From Branchiostoma floridae (Eukaryota > Chordata > Leptocardii > Amphioxiformes > Branchiostomatidae): DNA of 57,024 nt. Both the position numbers and the translations under genes were made by a program. Position 1 is the first letter of the stretch. Each line of letters opens with the position of its first letter. Below are positions 20,485 through 31,573 of the stretch, one piece after another. The stretch lies in NCBI RefSeq assembly GCF_000003815.2, contig NC_049986.1, positions 20,561,628-20,618,651 on the forward strand. The letters run 5' to 3'. Under the pieces are notes generated by a model. It was not told the origin of the DNA. It worked only from the letters and a program-made list of their open reading frames with translations, and searched no databases.

Positions 20485-21243
20485 TTTTCGTTCCTTTTCG
20501 CTCCTTATCGTTCCTTTTCGCTCCTTTTCGTTTCTTTTCGCACTTTCGGTAGACCCGACCCAGATGCACTCGAAAAAAAAATCCGTAGAAACCTCGATAT
20601 CCAATTGGCATGCATACATTTGTCGTTAACGTATACCGCTACACCACACGGCTCTTGTCGTGGTTTTAAAAGTAGAGTGATCCCGTCAATGTAATTCATC
20701 TCTTCTGGTTCGTCAGGTTTCTGATACAATGGCAACCTGGATATTGCTCTCCTGAAGTACGTACTTGAATTCCTCAAGTTTGTTTCGAAGTGACCTCGTA
20801 TTACTCATCATAACTGTTGGCATGGGGCCAGGGGATTGAGGTGGTACGAGAGTTACATCATCGTTACAGACAACTGTTTTCAGTACTCTGGAACGAGCAA
20901 CGCTTGCTGGTTGGCATAGTAACTGCTTGAAGTGGTTACCGGTGAGTGATTTGCATAACAAGTACACTGAATTCCTCTCCGCTTGGGGCCGGTAATTTTG
21001 AACTGTTTTTATCTTCCCAAACACGTTTTTGCCCGCTTTGGTCCCCCTGGGGCGATTACGCATCCGCAGCAGTCCCATCTCCTTAAGATGATGTTTGAGC
21101 TGCCTAGAAAAGACAGAGAAGTCACGCCTACGGGTTCTAAAGAACTGGGGTGAGTATCTGAATATGGCTGCCATTGTCCGTAGATGGGGAGGGGTAGCTG
21201 GGTGGGTGAGCGTTAGAAGACTTCTGTCAACACAGCGGGTCAT
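20485..21243 (-). mobile_element. LINE 5' fragment, start of the endonuclease domain
   Basis: A minus-strand frame from 21243 ends in SNTRSLRNKLEE and VAIVSET, the typical opening of an apurinic-type endonuclease in CR1-like LINEs. After VSET a one-base shift moves the frame, and DEPEEMNYIDG and CGVAVYVND continue it. The rest is replaced by decamer repeat at about 20540. The pre-endonuclease part, rich in basic residues, is probably ORF1 or its remnant. Bases 20485-20935 recur at 28280-28731. Confidence 0.7.
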
Positions 21244-21535
21244 CAGACGGGCTTGTTAAGGGTTACCCTGGGAAACCAGCTCGAGAAGCTTCGCAAATAA
21301 GAGATAACGTTACCGATCCCCTGCCTAACGCGCGCCCTCCCGCCTCTATGCACCCGCCCCACCACTACCAGCTGGCCCCAGTTACGCCGGTAGTTGAGGC
21401 CAGCTGGTTCGTCGGGCCGGCGGGTGTTAGGCGGGGGGTGTCCCGTGCGCGCGTGTGGTGGGGATCGGTAAACTAGGCCTTGCGTGCCTCGAAGGAGTCT
21501 GCGTTTTCCCAGGGTAGTTAAGGGTCACACACATA
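21240..21535. repeat. GC-rich imperfect inverted repeat
   Basis: Arms with ACCCTGGGAAA, TTACCGATCCCC and CGCGCGC surround a centre with CCAGCTGGCC and GGCCAGCTGG in opposite order. This lies 5' of the LINE fragment on the minus strand and could be its structured 5' region, or a separate fold-back element. Confidence 0.55.
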
Positions 21536-21865
21536 CATGCGTAGCAAGTATTCCAGACAGGAAACAATCCAGCGCAGATGGAAATACATGACACAAAAAT
21601 TGCAAAAACGAACAAGCTTTGGGAGCTGACATTTTGTGCGGCTGCCATTAGTAGCGCCACCTATCGAAGTCCAGATGAACGGGTTATTGAAAATCACAGC
21701 GTTGTCAAATTAACAAAAAATGATTAAAATGCATCAAAAAGAGATTTGAAAATATAAAAGAATAGTCAATGATGCTTAGAAGAACATAGATAACATTAAC
21801 TATATGTCCAACCTTAATCAAAATACCCTTACAGTAAAGGAAATGACATAAATCTCCTATTAACG

Positions 21866-22183
21866 TTACACTGAGCGGATGTACTTTTGACAGTTATATT
21901 CAAAATATTCCAAAGTCCATCTGTGTTGAGTTTCTTTTCGTTGAGTGCATAATAAAGATGTTTTCTTTGATAGAATAAAAAAACCCTTTGTGTTAGGCAT
22001 TCCGTGGAGAAAGGTTGCGGTTACAACCCATTCCTTGAGTGCAGAATGGGTTTCTTGAAGGCATACAATATCGTAAGGGCTGTTTTTGTCAGCCAATGGA
22101 AGATCTTTAATTCTCCTTTTTCCATTGTCCGCAATCCCATTGCAATTAAAACTTGCTAGTTGTAATTCTTGTTTTATTATCAC
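21866..22183 (-). mobile_element. LINE endonuclease N-terminal fragment (L1/Tx1-like)
   Basis: A 105-codon frame opens with LASFNCNGI, KRRIKDLP and DIVCLQETHS, the first conserved blocks of an L1-type endonuclease. After about residue 50 it loses similarity and then stops. It is an isolated relic, unrelated to the CR1-like fragment next to it. Confidence 0.7.
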
Positions 22184-22199
22184 ATTGGATTGTTAAGAT

Positions 22200-25100
22200 T
22201 TTGCTCAGAAATATCTTAGATAACAGAGGAAAATGGAGAGGAATGAGTGATACGGCCGGTTTGAAGTCCACCTTGCAGCTGTGTTGTGAACTTGTGATGT
22301 ACTAATTCGAGCCAGTCGGGACCGGTTTGAATTTCACCCTGTATACGAAGCTGTGTTGTGATGTACTAATTATGCAGGAATGCGAGCCAGTCGGGAACCT
22401 TCGCCATTTGATTGGACGAATACTAAGTGGGTCTTGCACAGTGCATGTGTACAGTGACATAAAAACAACAACTCAGTAAACACAACATAAAGTAATGATC
22501 GCAATGTGTCTCTACCGGTGAGGAATGGATCAGCAACCCATCGCCCATCTGGAGTCGTTAATTGAGACATGGTTGCAAATAAGAGCGTAATCTAAACATC
22601 ACATGTGAAATAAACTTGTGTTTCCTCAGATGGGCATCGTATTAATACTCCAGTGCCCATACAGTGATATGTACTAATGATATCGAACCAAATCATAATA
22701 CACACAAAATCAATAATGATAATCGATTATAAATAAATAAAGAACTAGGTCACAAACAAAGTTCAATAATTAAAGAAATTAAAGTCTGGAATGTAAGTGA
22801 AAGTATATAAGAAAAAAAATCAGCCAGCACAACTTCAAGTTTTCTTTGTCACTCTCTTATCCAGTTTTTCAGTCCTTCTCGTCATGATCATGGAATTTTA
22901 CGAAACAAAAAGCAAACTTACCAGGCCTCAAGAGGCCTTTGGTGTTCATGGCCAAGCATTATATGACTATATAACTCTTGTAGCTCTCCAGCTAAGTGCT
23001 TCTATCATTTTCTTCCCGACATGGGTTCTCAGCCTTCCCCCTATCCTTCTTCAGACTGTTAACTTCTCAGCTAACGTGGTTTGTCTAACTAACAATCGGG
23101 TGTGTCTCCTGTCCGTTTGCGGGTGTCTCAGAGCCATTTCTTCGTGATTTCCCTGTTCGTTCTGCACAGTTTCTTCTTCTTCTTCGCCTCTCCTTCGTCA
23201 GTCTTAGGCTCATCATGCAGACACCTCTGTACGATTTGCCAGTGCATGTACGCCTGACTTTCCATCACCAACTTACTTCCGACGATCGACGCTCTCTTGC
23301 CTTTGGCATTGACTCTCTTCAAGACTTGTACCTGTTTCCTTTCCTGAGGTTCCTAATCTTTGCTGGGACATCATCAGAGGTGAAGACGCGCTTTCCGTTC
23401 AATCTGGCTTACTCCTTCTCAGATCCCCCTCTCTGCCAGGCAGGTGAAACGCGCAATGTTCGGGAGTGGTTTGGTGTTTGCATTTTCGATTGTTTTCCAA
23501 GACGGTAAACACCACCCATTCTCATGCTGCCTGTCGGAATATGCATCTCTTCACTTATCAATTCTAACATTTTCTTCGTACAGATCTCACCCTGGCTTTC
23601 CTCTATTCCATGGAAGAGTAAATTCTACCACCGCCCATACTGCTCCAACTCGGTCCGTTCTTGGTCCAGATTTTGTTGCTCAATGATCAGATTCACTCGA
23701 GCCATTTACATAGCAAACATAGATGAAAAAAGTCCCATCATTTACCATATAAGTATTATATTATGTTCCTATATCATACACAATAAGCCTTCTCACCCTA
23801 GTTACCACGCATGCGTGGGTGAAAGGAACTCTGGGTAATATGTCAAAGTTGAAGGCACAGAAAATCAACATTCCGCCATTTTGCAGGCGCCATTACGTTC
23901 CGGACATTGTTACACAAATCGAAACAATGGTAGAGACGACTGTTGACGTCTGCTACCCACGACAGATTGATTGTCCGCCGAGCTCTTCACAAAAGCCACC
24001 CCTGCTAACTTGACACATTCAAATAAGATAAAGCTATACAAAACGTACAGGACAGACAGTTTAAACTAGCAAGCCGATACAACTGTGGGGAAGCAGGGGA
24101 GTAAAAGCGCAGGCGCAGTTTTTGCCTGGCAACCATTGCCCACTGCACTGAGGAGTACCAAAGAGATATAAACGCAGATTTGCCGAGACGTACTAGCTTT
24201 AGTTTTAAGCGTAGACACTCTTAAATGTATTGAGCCATCTCGTCATGAGTCGAAAAGGTCTTATCGAGGATGGCTTCACATCGTGAGAACCAGATACATT
24301 TCCTTGTAATGGCAAGAATGTATATGATGATGTATTTCTTGCACTTTTTCCAGCAGTCGGCAGGGTGCTGTACAGACCCATATGTTTATTGACTCGGAAG
24401 TCTGGGATCACCTATCATCGGATGAAACTTCCAACCATGTCCAAAGGTAAGAACAGAAATTGTTCCCTTCTAAATGTAACAGGAGAGTTCATAGGACACA
24501 GTTCTTCGTGAAGTAATTTTAGTGTTTGCAGTGTGGCTAAGATTTTTGAACTAGCTTCATGCCTAGACATATTAGACTAAAATATCAATTTATATGATCC
24601 ATGATGCAAAGACATAAACATAAACAAAACAAGTGACCGTAGGTAACATAGTCTGTGACGTCGGTCTGGTATATGTTGCTTGTTTTGTCTTCTTTGGTGT
24701 GTGACGTTGTGCTTATATCCTATAATGATCCTTTTCACGTTGTTAACTATATCGTTTTATCTAAAGTTGCTTAATATTTCTGTTTCATGTGAATCTTAAT
24801 GTTAAAGACCTAAACAAGTATGGATTGTGAGATAACATGTTGTCAAAGTCTAAAGTTATGGTGACGATAAGTAACCGGATGGTCTAATACACAGGCACAT
24901 TCACAGAAGACACACCTACAAGTGCTATAAGACCGACAGGCAGACTGACAAACGCACCAAGTACTAACATGTTTCTGTTATGGACGTAATAAGTATGAAG
25001 CACGGAACAGGACCTTGATGTAATTTTATAATTTATAATATAGCTTACACGCTTCATCGTGTAGTGCGTTCACCCTGCTTTGTCTATTTAGGCTAGTCTT

Positions 25101-25250
25101 GGCAAACTTGGATTTCTGAAATTATTACAACCATAACAAGAGGCTGAAGGTACAAGTATATATGAAGACAGCATTATCATAATAAAAGTACCAACCATGT
25201 TCCTTTAAAGCGTAAATGACCATTAGCCCGCAGCTACATAGAATTACCAT
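22200..25250. other. Interior of the insertion, no recognised gene
   Basis: Open frames here are short and match no domain that I know. A CACGCATGCGTG palindrome at about 23805-23820 and a TATAAA-like word near 24166 are the only notable sites. A small open stretch with a GTAAGA donor at 24447 is discussed under rejected items. Confidence 0.4.
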
Positions 25251-25453
25251 AAATAGGTGATACTGTCATATTCAAAGTAGATCGAAGTTGTCAAACATAT
25301 CATGACCAGCTGGTCGCAGCTGTTGACAACATGAACAGCTGGTCACAGCTGGTCACAGATGTTGACATGTTTCGAGAAAGGTGAACAACTGTCAACTTGT
25401 GTGTATGGTAAAATCATAATCCAACATATTTCGAGAAAGGTGAACAACCGTCA

Positions 25454-26165
25454 AAGCGGCCCTGGACCAAAACACCGTAAGACGAACAAATTGTAGAGGT
25501 GATATTCTATACATCCATAGTAAAACCAGCTGCCGCGAAAAAAAAACAACGTGCATCCTCGTCAACCTCAGTGCAGAGGACCTGCCAAACAACGTACGTA
25601 TGCAACAACGGGAACATGCAAATACAGATGCGAACGCGAATAACTTTGACGATCAGATAAAACCACGCATCTGCTTGCTATATTTTATTATGGCAAGGCT
25701 CAAACAAAGCGGCCCTGGACCAAAACACCACAAGACGAAGAATTTGTAGGGGTGATATTTTTATACATCCATAATAAAACCAGCAGCCGCGAAAAAAAAC
25801 AACGTGCATCATCGTCAACCTCAGTGCAGAGGACCTGCCAAACAACGTACGTATGCGACAACGGGAACATGCAAATACAGATGCGAACGCGAATAACTTT
25901 GACGATCAGATAAAACCACGCATCTGCTTGACAATATCCGATTACATCATGACCCACATGCAGAGGATCTGGACCAAAACACCGCAAGACGAACAAATTG
26001 TAGGGGTGCTATTTTTATAACATCCATAATAAAACCACCTGCCGCAAAAAAAAAAAAAACACGTGCATCATCGTCAACCTCAGTACAGAGGACCTGCCAA
26101 ACCACATAGAATTCAGACAATGGGAACATATAGATACAGCTGCGAACGCGCGTAAACGTGACAAA
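25454..26165. repeat. About 250-nt tandem repeat, three units
   Basis: Units start near 25454, 25706 and 25965 with CTGGACCAAAACACC. Each continues with AAGACGAA, TTGTAG, ACATCCAT, AAAACCA, ACGTGCATC and CTCGTCAACCTCAGT or close variants. The third unit is shorter and more diverged. Just upstream (25290-25450) CAGCTGGTCACAGCTGGTCA and TTTCGAGAAAGGTGAACAAC are also repeated. No coding function is evident. Confidence 0.8.
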
Positions 26166-26239
26166 ACTAAAAGTCTGTCGACCAGAGGTTCTGGTCACAG
26201 ACTAACAAGTTGTTCACAGCACAAAAGTCTCATCTTAAT

Positions 26240-26773
26240 GTACCTCACTCACTCACTCACTCAGGTCCGCATGCTCCGGGATGGAGCGTAGCGCCTGCAC
26301 ACACGGATCTCCACGTAGGTCTGTTGAGGGCCAGCACCCAGGCGGTGGTAAGGTCGAGGCCGGCAGCCCTCAGGTCGTCCTTCAGTTGTTCTTGCCAGGT
26401 ATGACTGGGACGGCCCCTGGGGCGGGACCAGTTGGGTGGGGTCGGCTCCCTCAGAAGGGCAGCTGTTTCCAGAGGTGGCTCCGTCCGGTCCTGGCAATGT
26501 GACCAAACAGCCGTAGACGGACCTGGCGCACCATGTTGGACAGTTGGGGTTGACTGGTGGTCTCGCACAGGGTGGCATTGGAAACATAGTCGTGCCACCT
26601 GATCCCCAGGATTCTCCTTTGGCACTTAGTATCAAAGGCGTCGAGTCGACGCTCCTGGGCAGCAGTAAGAGTCCAAGTCTCTGCCCCGTAGAGAAGGATG
26701 GACAGCACGAAGCTGTTGTAGAGCCATATCTTTGTCTGCCCAGAGATCTTGCTGCTGGTCCAAACCCTGTCCA
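26240..26773 (-). mobile_element. RTE-like LINE, C-terminal part of reverse transcriptase
   Basis: The minus strand reads DRVWTSSKISGQTKIW, then LLYGAETWTLT, RRLDAFDTKCQRRILGI and RLRLFGHIAR. A frame change follows, then GRPSHTWQEQL and the WR-type tail. These are the last blocks of an RTE-like endonuclease/reverse transcriptase. The 3' end is a (TGAG)n microsatellite (26240-26262), typical for this class. Its upstream half is found at 29101-29420, beyond a contig bounded by N gaps. Confidence 0.8.
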
Positions 26774-26873
26774 NNNNNNNNNNNNNNNNNNNNNNNNNNN
26801 NNNNNNNNNNNNNNNNNNNNNNNNNNNNNNNNNNNNNNNNNNNNNNNNNNNNNNNNNNNNNNNNNNNNNNNNN
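26774..26873. other. Assembly gap (100 N)
   Basis: Placeholder gap that cuts the RTE-like LINE. The sequence on its other side (26874 onward) is not LINE sequence. Confidence 0.98.
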
Positions 26874-26923
26874 GGATTCGGCATATTACGAAAGTTAGAT
26901 ACTGACGAAAGTTGGATACAACA

Positions 26924-28058
26924 GCGTGGATTTATGAACTTTCTACATTAATTATGCAAATTAGCTGTTGATTTGCATAATAAGTATTACATTATGTAAG
27001 TCATTACTCATTCTATCTACATACCAAAAATCATGATGATCCGTCAACACGTTCTCGAGTTATTCTCGTCCAAAGCTTGAAAGGAAATTGGTGCCTGCAG
27101 TCCAGGGAGTCCAAACTCACAGCACTTACTCTCTGCCCCAAGGGCTATCTACCACTCAAAAATCATGACCACAGCATGTCCAGAACACGAGATGTCAAAA
27201 TTAAAAGTTTTGCAGCAGTACCTTAGGGAGCCCAGTGTCGAACTTGACGTTCGTCTTTGTGACCCCTACCCACCTGCCAAATATTATCAGGATCCATGCA
27301 AGGGTTCTCGAGTCATACTGTTTACAAGAAAGCGGACGCACACGTTCGGCCCGATACCGTCCTGACGGAAAAAGGCTACGCCAACCATTTCCGAACACGA
27401 CCTTTCTTTCCGCAACCGCTACTCAAATACCAAATATCATTAACCCTCAAGCACCCGACCTTTTTTTGCGGTTAAAATCCATACACAGCTTCTCGAGTTA
27501 TATGCTGTTGACCTATATATAGGGACACAACATGAGGCCTTAACCGAAAATATAACTCTCTTGGCGAAGGTAATGAACTGACCACATAATATATGTCGGT
27601 GGTAGGGTCAATGCATCCGCATTGGTTTACTGGCACACAGGTTGGTCCACTCCAGATGTGGTCTGCAATACACTCGCAGCCTGTTTCACATGGATCGGGA
27701 CAGTTGGCTGATTGATCCTGGCAGGTCGTAGGGCAGGGGGTTGTGCACGTGCTCCACACGCTGTTTTCTGGACACTCTGGGTCGCCTATCGAAAACAAAT
27801 AAAGAGTTACAGTCGTCTTTTTTAGTAGAGAGAATATCTGATTCCTACTGTAAAGTCGTGAAACACTGGCTGGATTTAGATACAATGGGATATGCTTTAC
27901 GGTAACAGGACGTCCTTACTTTCTTATCTCAGTTCCGTTTCCTTGTACTTCGCTGATCTTCAGAGAATAATTTAGCCACACAAACACAACAGCCTGAAAT
28001 AGCAAACTAAAACACGTTTCATAGGCTTCTAACGCCCGCAGTACGGTTTCCATATATT
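26924..28058. repeat. Duplicated block Ca, copy 2 (TIL exon)
   Basis: Matches 5319-6450. The first half is the dispersed octamer-headed repeat (26933-27535); the second half contains the TIL exon. The block sits on a contig that is bounded by N gaps on both sides (26874-28731). Confidence 0.88.
27583..27785 (-). CDS. TIL domain exon, copy 2
   Basis: Same TIL exon as 5975-6177, with the ten-cysteine pattern intact and two substitutions (CPTTC, CETGC). The acceptor AG is at 27786-27787 and the probable donor GTCAGT at 27577-27582. It starts in phase 1, fitting the TSP1 exon at 34380-34574, and ends in phase 0, fitting the E/TILa exon at 11843-11999. Both cysteine spacing and splice sites are preserved, so it looks functional. 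Confidence 0.85.
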
Positions 28059-28092
28059 CTCATTGATTCTATTTTAGTTTGCTTCATACTAA

Positions 28093-28342
28093 CGAAAGTG
28101 CGAAAAGGAACGAAAAGGAAAGTAACGAAAAGGAAGTGCGAAAAGGAACGGAAAGGAACGAAAAGGAACGAAAGGGAAAGTACCGAAAGTGCGAAAAGGA
28201 ACGAAAAGGAACGTTTGTTTCTTTTCGTTCCTTTTCGTTCCTTTTCGCACTTTCGGTACTTATCCTTTTCGCTCCTTTTCGTTCCTTTTCGCTCCTTATC
28301 GTTCCTTTTCGCTCCTTTTCGTTTCTTTTCGCACTTTCGGTA
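28093..28342. repeat. Fold-back of a GAAAAGGAAC decamer repeat
   Basis: The left arm is built of GAAAAGGAAC and GTGCGAAAAG words; the right arm is their reverse complement. At the centre (about 28212) at least 30 nt are exactly complementary, including ACCGAAAGTGCGAAAAGGAA. CACTTTCGGT words punctuate both arms. Long lysine/arginine/glutamate open frames here are only a by-product of the repeat. The same repeat touches the gaps at 6521 and 20385. Confidence 0.85.
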
Positions 28343-28731
28343 GACCCGACCCAGATGCACTCGAAAAAAAAATCCGTAGAAACCTCGATATCCAATTGGC
28401 ATGCATACATTTGTCGTTAACGTATACCGCAACACCACACGGCTCTTGTCGTGGTTTTAAAAGTAGAGTGATCCCGTCAATGTAATTCATCTCTTCTGGT
28501 TCGTCAGGTTTCTGATACAATGGCAACCTGGATATTGCTCTCCTGAAGTACGTACTTGAATTCCTCAAGTTTGTTTCGAAGTGACCTCGTATTACTCATC
28601 ATAACTGTTGGCATGGGGCCAGGGGATTGAGGTGGTACGAGAGTTACATCCTCGTTACAGACAACTGTTTTCAGTACTCTGGAACGAGCAACGCTTGCTG
28701 GTTGGCATAGTAACTGCTGAAGTGTACCGGA
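28343..28731 (-). mobile_element. LINE 5' fragment, second copy
   Basis: Near-identical to 20540-20940, with the same endonuclease opening (SNTRSLRNKLEE, VAIVSET) and the same shift after VSET. It ends at an N gap. The pair shows that the fold-back repeat plus LINE fragment was duplicated as a unit or belongs to one larger repeat. Confidence 0.7.
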
Positions 28732-29100
28732 NNNNNNNNNNNNNNNNNNNNNNNNNNNNNNNNNNNNNNNNNNNNNNNNNNNNNNNNNNNNNNNNNNNNN
28801 NNNNNNNNNNNNNNNNNNNNNNNNNNNNNNNNNNNNNNNNNNNNNNNNNNNNNNNNNNNNNNNNNNNNNNNNNNNNNNNNNNNNNNNNNNNNNNNNNNNN
28901 NNNNNNNNNNNNNNNNNNNNNNNNNNNNNNNNNNNNNNNNNNNNNNNNNNNNNNNNNNNNNNNNNNNNNNNNNNNNNNNNNNNNNNNNNNNNNNNNNNNN
29001 NNNNNNNNNNNNNNNNNNNNNNNNNNNNNNNNNNNNNNNNNNNNNNNNNNNNNNNNNNNNNNNNNNNNNNNNNNNNNNNNNNNNNNNNNNNNNNNNNNNN
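28732..29100. other. Assembly gap (369 N)
   Basis: A sized gap between the LINE 5' fragment and an unrelated RTE-like LINE piece. Confidence 0.98.
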
Positions 29101-29420
29101 CAAGGTAGCAGAACTTGTCAACGGCTTCGACCGGGTTAGAGTTGATTCAGTCCTGGTGGAGGAGGCTCGTAGTCGCTGAGGCTCTGGACCTTGGTCTATC
29201 CCCAGCTGATCTGCAGGCCCAGCGGATGGGTTTCCGTGTCCATGGCCTGGAGGGCAAGTTGGAGGGCTTCCATGACTTCAGCTAGGATAGCCACGTCATC
29301 CGCATAATCCAGGTCAGTGACAGTGACATTCCCAAAGCTTGCACCGCAGGCACACTGAGCCACAGTTCTGCTCATGACATAGTCAATGTACCACTTAATG
29401 TTATTGTAGCATAACATTTT
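29101..29420 (-). mobile_element. RTE-like LINE, reverse transcriptase catalytic region
   Basis: The minus strand reads KWYIDYVMSRT, then LDYADDVAILAE (catalytic YADD), LGLQISW, an in-frame stop, TKVQ and finally VEAVDKFCYL. These are the palm and post-palm blocks that come directly before the DRVWTSSKI block found at 26773. It is 5'-truncated near 29415. Together with 26240-26773 it would make one element, broken by the contig at 26874-28731. Confidence 0.78.
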
Positions 29421-29504
29421 GTGGTTCTCCTGTCGATTGGACTGATGAGGAGGCAGACAGGCTTTTTGCCTGTTTGCCTGACCTGCACATGACTTTTTAT
29501 GGTG

Positions 29505-29940
29505 AAGGAGGGGGGGGGGGGGTGCAATTCCTTCTCCACCCTCTCGTCTACCGGAGCACTAATTTTCACATGGGCAACTGTATGCAACGTGTGAGGCGGC
29601 TCCAGCAGATGCAGCTTTGTTGTTCGGAGTATCCGTCTCCTAGGAGGACTTCCGACCAAGGATGTAAGGGGTTCCTCGTACCCATGACTCGTGTGCCATG
29701 GCGGGTGCCGCTCATACCCGAACATGCCCCTAAGGCCTGTCTCGGCCACAAAGCCCCACCATGGCAACACAACGCCCTAGCCGCAGCTAGATACTCATTT
29801 ACACCTGAGTTAAGTGAGGAAAGTCGTGTAAAGTGCCTTTCACAAGGGCACAAGATCGGTGACACGGCAGCTGGATTCGAACCCGCAACCTCTCGGTCTC
29901 GAGCCGCAAATGCTGCCACTGCGCCACGCGGTCCCACAAA
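29505..29940 (-). mobile_element. tRNA-derived SINE-like element
   Basis: On the minus strand a tRNA-like head (29940 to 29870) shows a pol III A box (TGGCGCAGTGG, 29916-29926) and a perfect B box (GGTTCGAATCC, 29873-29883). The body contains AAAGTGCC and CAAGGGCA words often seen in deuterostome SINEs. The 3' limit is uncertain; a G run near 29510 may mark it. A long minus-strand open frame across it is not a gene. Confidence 0.65.
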
Positions 29941-30135
29941 AAGAATAGAGCATAATATTAGAGAGAAAAAAAACAAATAGCTTGGGCCAAAATAAGCAGG
30001 CAGTATCGATGACCTGTTACACATTTTCCCGAAGATAGCAGTTATTTCTTAAACATTACATTGCCTATAGAAAGTTCCGATGTAAACAAAACAACGTGCA
30101 TCACCACGAAGGTACCGCCTAACCATGTGTCAAAG

Positions 30136-31573
30136 TACATATTATATAGTGGCCCATGGAACCGATCGTGTGATACAGCTGCGAACAGCCGGCCAACTCG
30201 GATAGCTTCAAAACCTCTTGCCAGAAGGTGACCCTCTTTTTTCCGGAGGTAACAACAGAAACTACAATTTCAGGGGTCCATGATTACAACACTTACTCCC
30301 TGTCCAAGAGCTGCCCACTACAAAAAAATCATGAACCAGCTGAAAATTTGGCCTCAAACTTCGAAGCTTCACTACAGTAGGAAGAGTAGGTCCATTATCG
30401 AACTTGACCTTCCTTTTTGCGACCCCTACCCATTAACTAAACATCGGACAAACTCTAGCGGTTTGCTTGGAATTCGAAAACAGTTTTGTCATGCACTCAG
30501 CATACTGCAGCGAATGATAAACAATTTTAACTGAGTACAACCACAAAAACATAGTCACAAAGAACGGCAGATCTTGTCAGTTGGTAACATCATGTTGACT
30601 GGAGCCGATGTCGTAAATACCACTGAGGCAAACTCTCTATGCATCTATGCACAAAATGTTCAAACTACATGGTCGATGGCAAAAGAAGGGATGAAGGAAT
30701 AGTGTATCTACGAGGAGGGCGAAGAGCAATTGTAACCCAGTTAAAAATGGGAGCCATTTTAATTGATGTACTTAATGTTATTGGGCATGTTGGGAGAAGG
30801 ACCAAGATGGCAACCAGAGTCATTACTGGTCTTAGGAAATGGGATATCAAATAATGACACAGGAAGCAAAAAATGATGCTGGTCTGAAACTTGCCAAACA
30901 TTTGAACATGAATCATTATAAAGTAAATGGCAAAAATATTTGGAATATGTCAACGGTACTCGTGGCAAAATAGTTCAAGCAAATTGCTTTTAATACTAAA
31001 GCGTAAGAGCCAACCGGGTGAAAAATCTACCGTACAAATATTTTTTTAAAGGAAAGAGTAACCGATTTCATGTAACCGTACATTCAAATGTCATATTAAG
31101 ACAAACTTGGACACAAGAAGACGTCAGTAAAAAAAATCTGAAAGAACTTTACCTTGCTCCAAGTTGAGGAGTAACATGATGTTAACAATGACACACGTAT
31201 TAAACTGCTATATGGTCCAGAAAAGAAAGCCTTTCTCTAGTAGGACGACCCAAGAACTCACAACCAAAGCCACATAAAGCGCCTGGTGTTGGTGCTATAC
31301 TTAAATTCGCAAACTGCAGTGTACAAGAAACAAGACATGAAATTTTTTTACTGTAAACCAGATACATTCAAGCCATGAAAACACGAGGCGACTTGCTACT
31401 AATATACCGGTGAAAACATCAATTATTCGACATGAGAATGAGCTATACACCTATAAAATACGTGTTTGAATAAAAAGTATCTTTTGACAATGGACAAACC
31501 TTGTAATTGATGACCGACCTATGCTGGATTTCCCATGTAGCAAGTACGTACAAACAATCATTATCAAAGTCAG
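30136..31573. repeat. Duplicated block A, copy 2
   Basis: Matches 1-1433. Here it lies between blocks Ca and Cb, that is, within the intron between the TIL and TSP1 exons. No gene is recognised in it. Confidence 0.85.

Larger units (their letters stand above)
19530..26923. mobile_element. Composite 7.4 kb insertion with TGTTG...CAACA ends
   Basis: Absent from set 1, where the sequence runs through one GCGTG (5319-5323). Here GCGTG flanks the insertion on both sides (19525-19529 and 26924-26928). The termini are imperfect inverted repeats: TGTTGCATCTACTTTTCG at the left matches the reverse complement of the right end at 14 of 18 positions. Inside are tandem repeats, LINE fragments, a GC-rich inverted repeat and other repeats. 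It includes two N gaps, so the true length and whether it is one element are unsure. Confidence 0.55.

Noticed and set aside
21866-22183. A host endonuclease gene
   Set aside because: Only the first LINE endonuclease blocks are present and the frame then loses similarity; it is a transposon relic.
22797-23147. 116-codon frame with hydrophobic stretches
   Set aside because: Hydrophobicity arises from T-rich sequence; no domain, no splice or promoter support.
24382-24446. Possible small first exon (ATG, 65 nt, GTAAGA donor) below a TATAAA-like word
   Set aside because: A single ATG-to-donor stretch is easily met by chance and I found no partner exon inside the insertion.
28079-28438. Lys/Arg/Glu-rich open frames on both strands
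   Set aside because: They are translations of the decamer repeat and its inverse, not genes.
29870-29940. A functional tRNA gene
   Set aside because: A and B boxes are good, but the acceptor and T stems do not pair properly, so it is a SINE head.
29566-30024. 152-codon minus-strand frame containing RDREVAGSNP
   Set aside because: That peptide is a typical translation of a SINE head with pol III boxes; no independent coding evidence.
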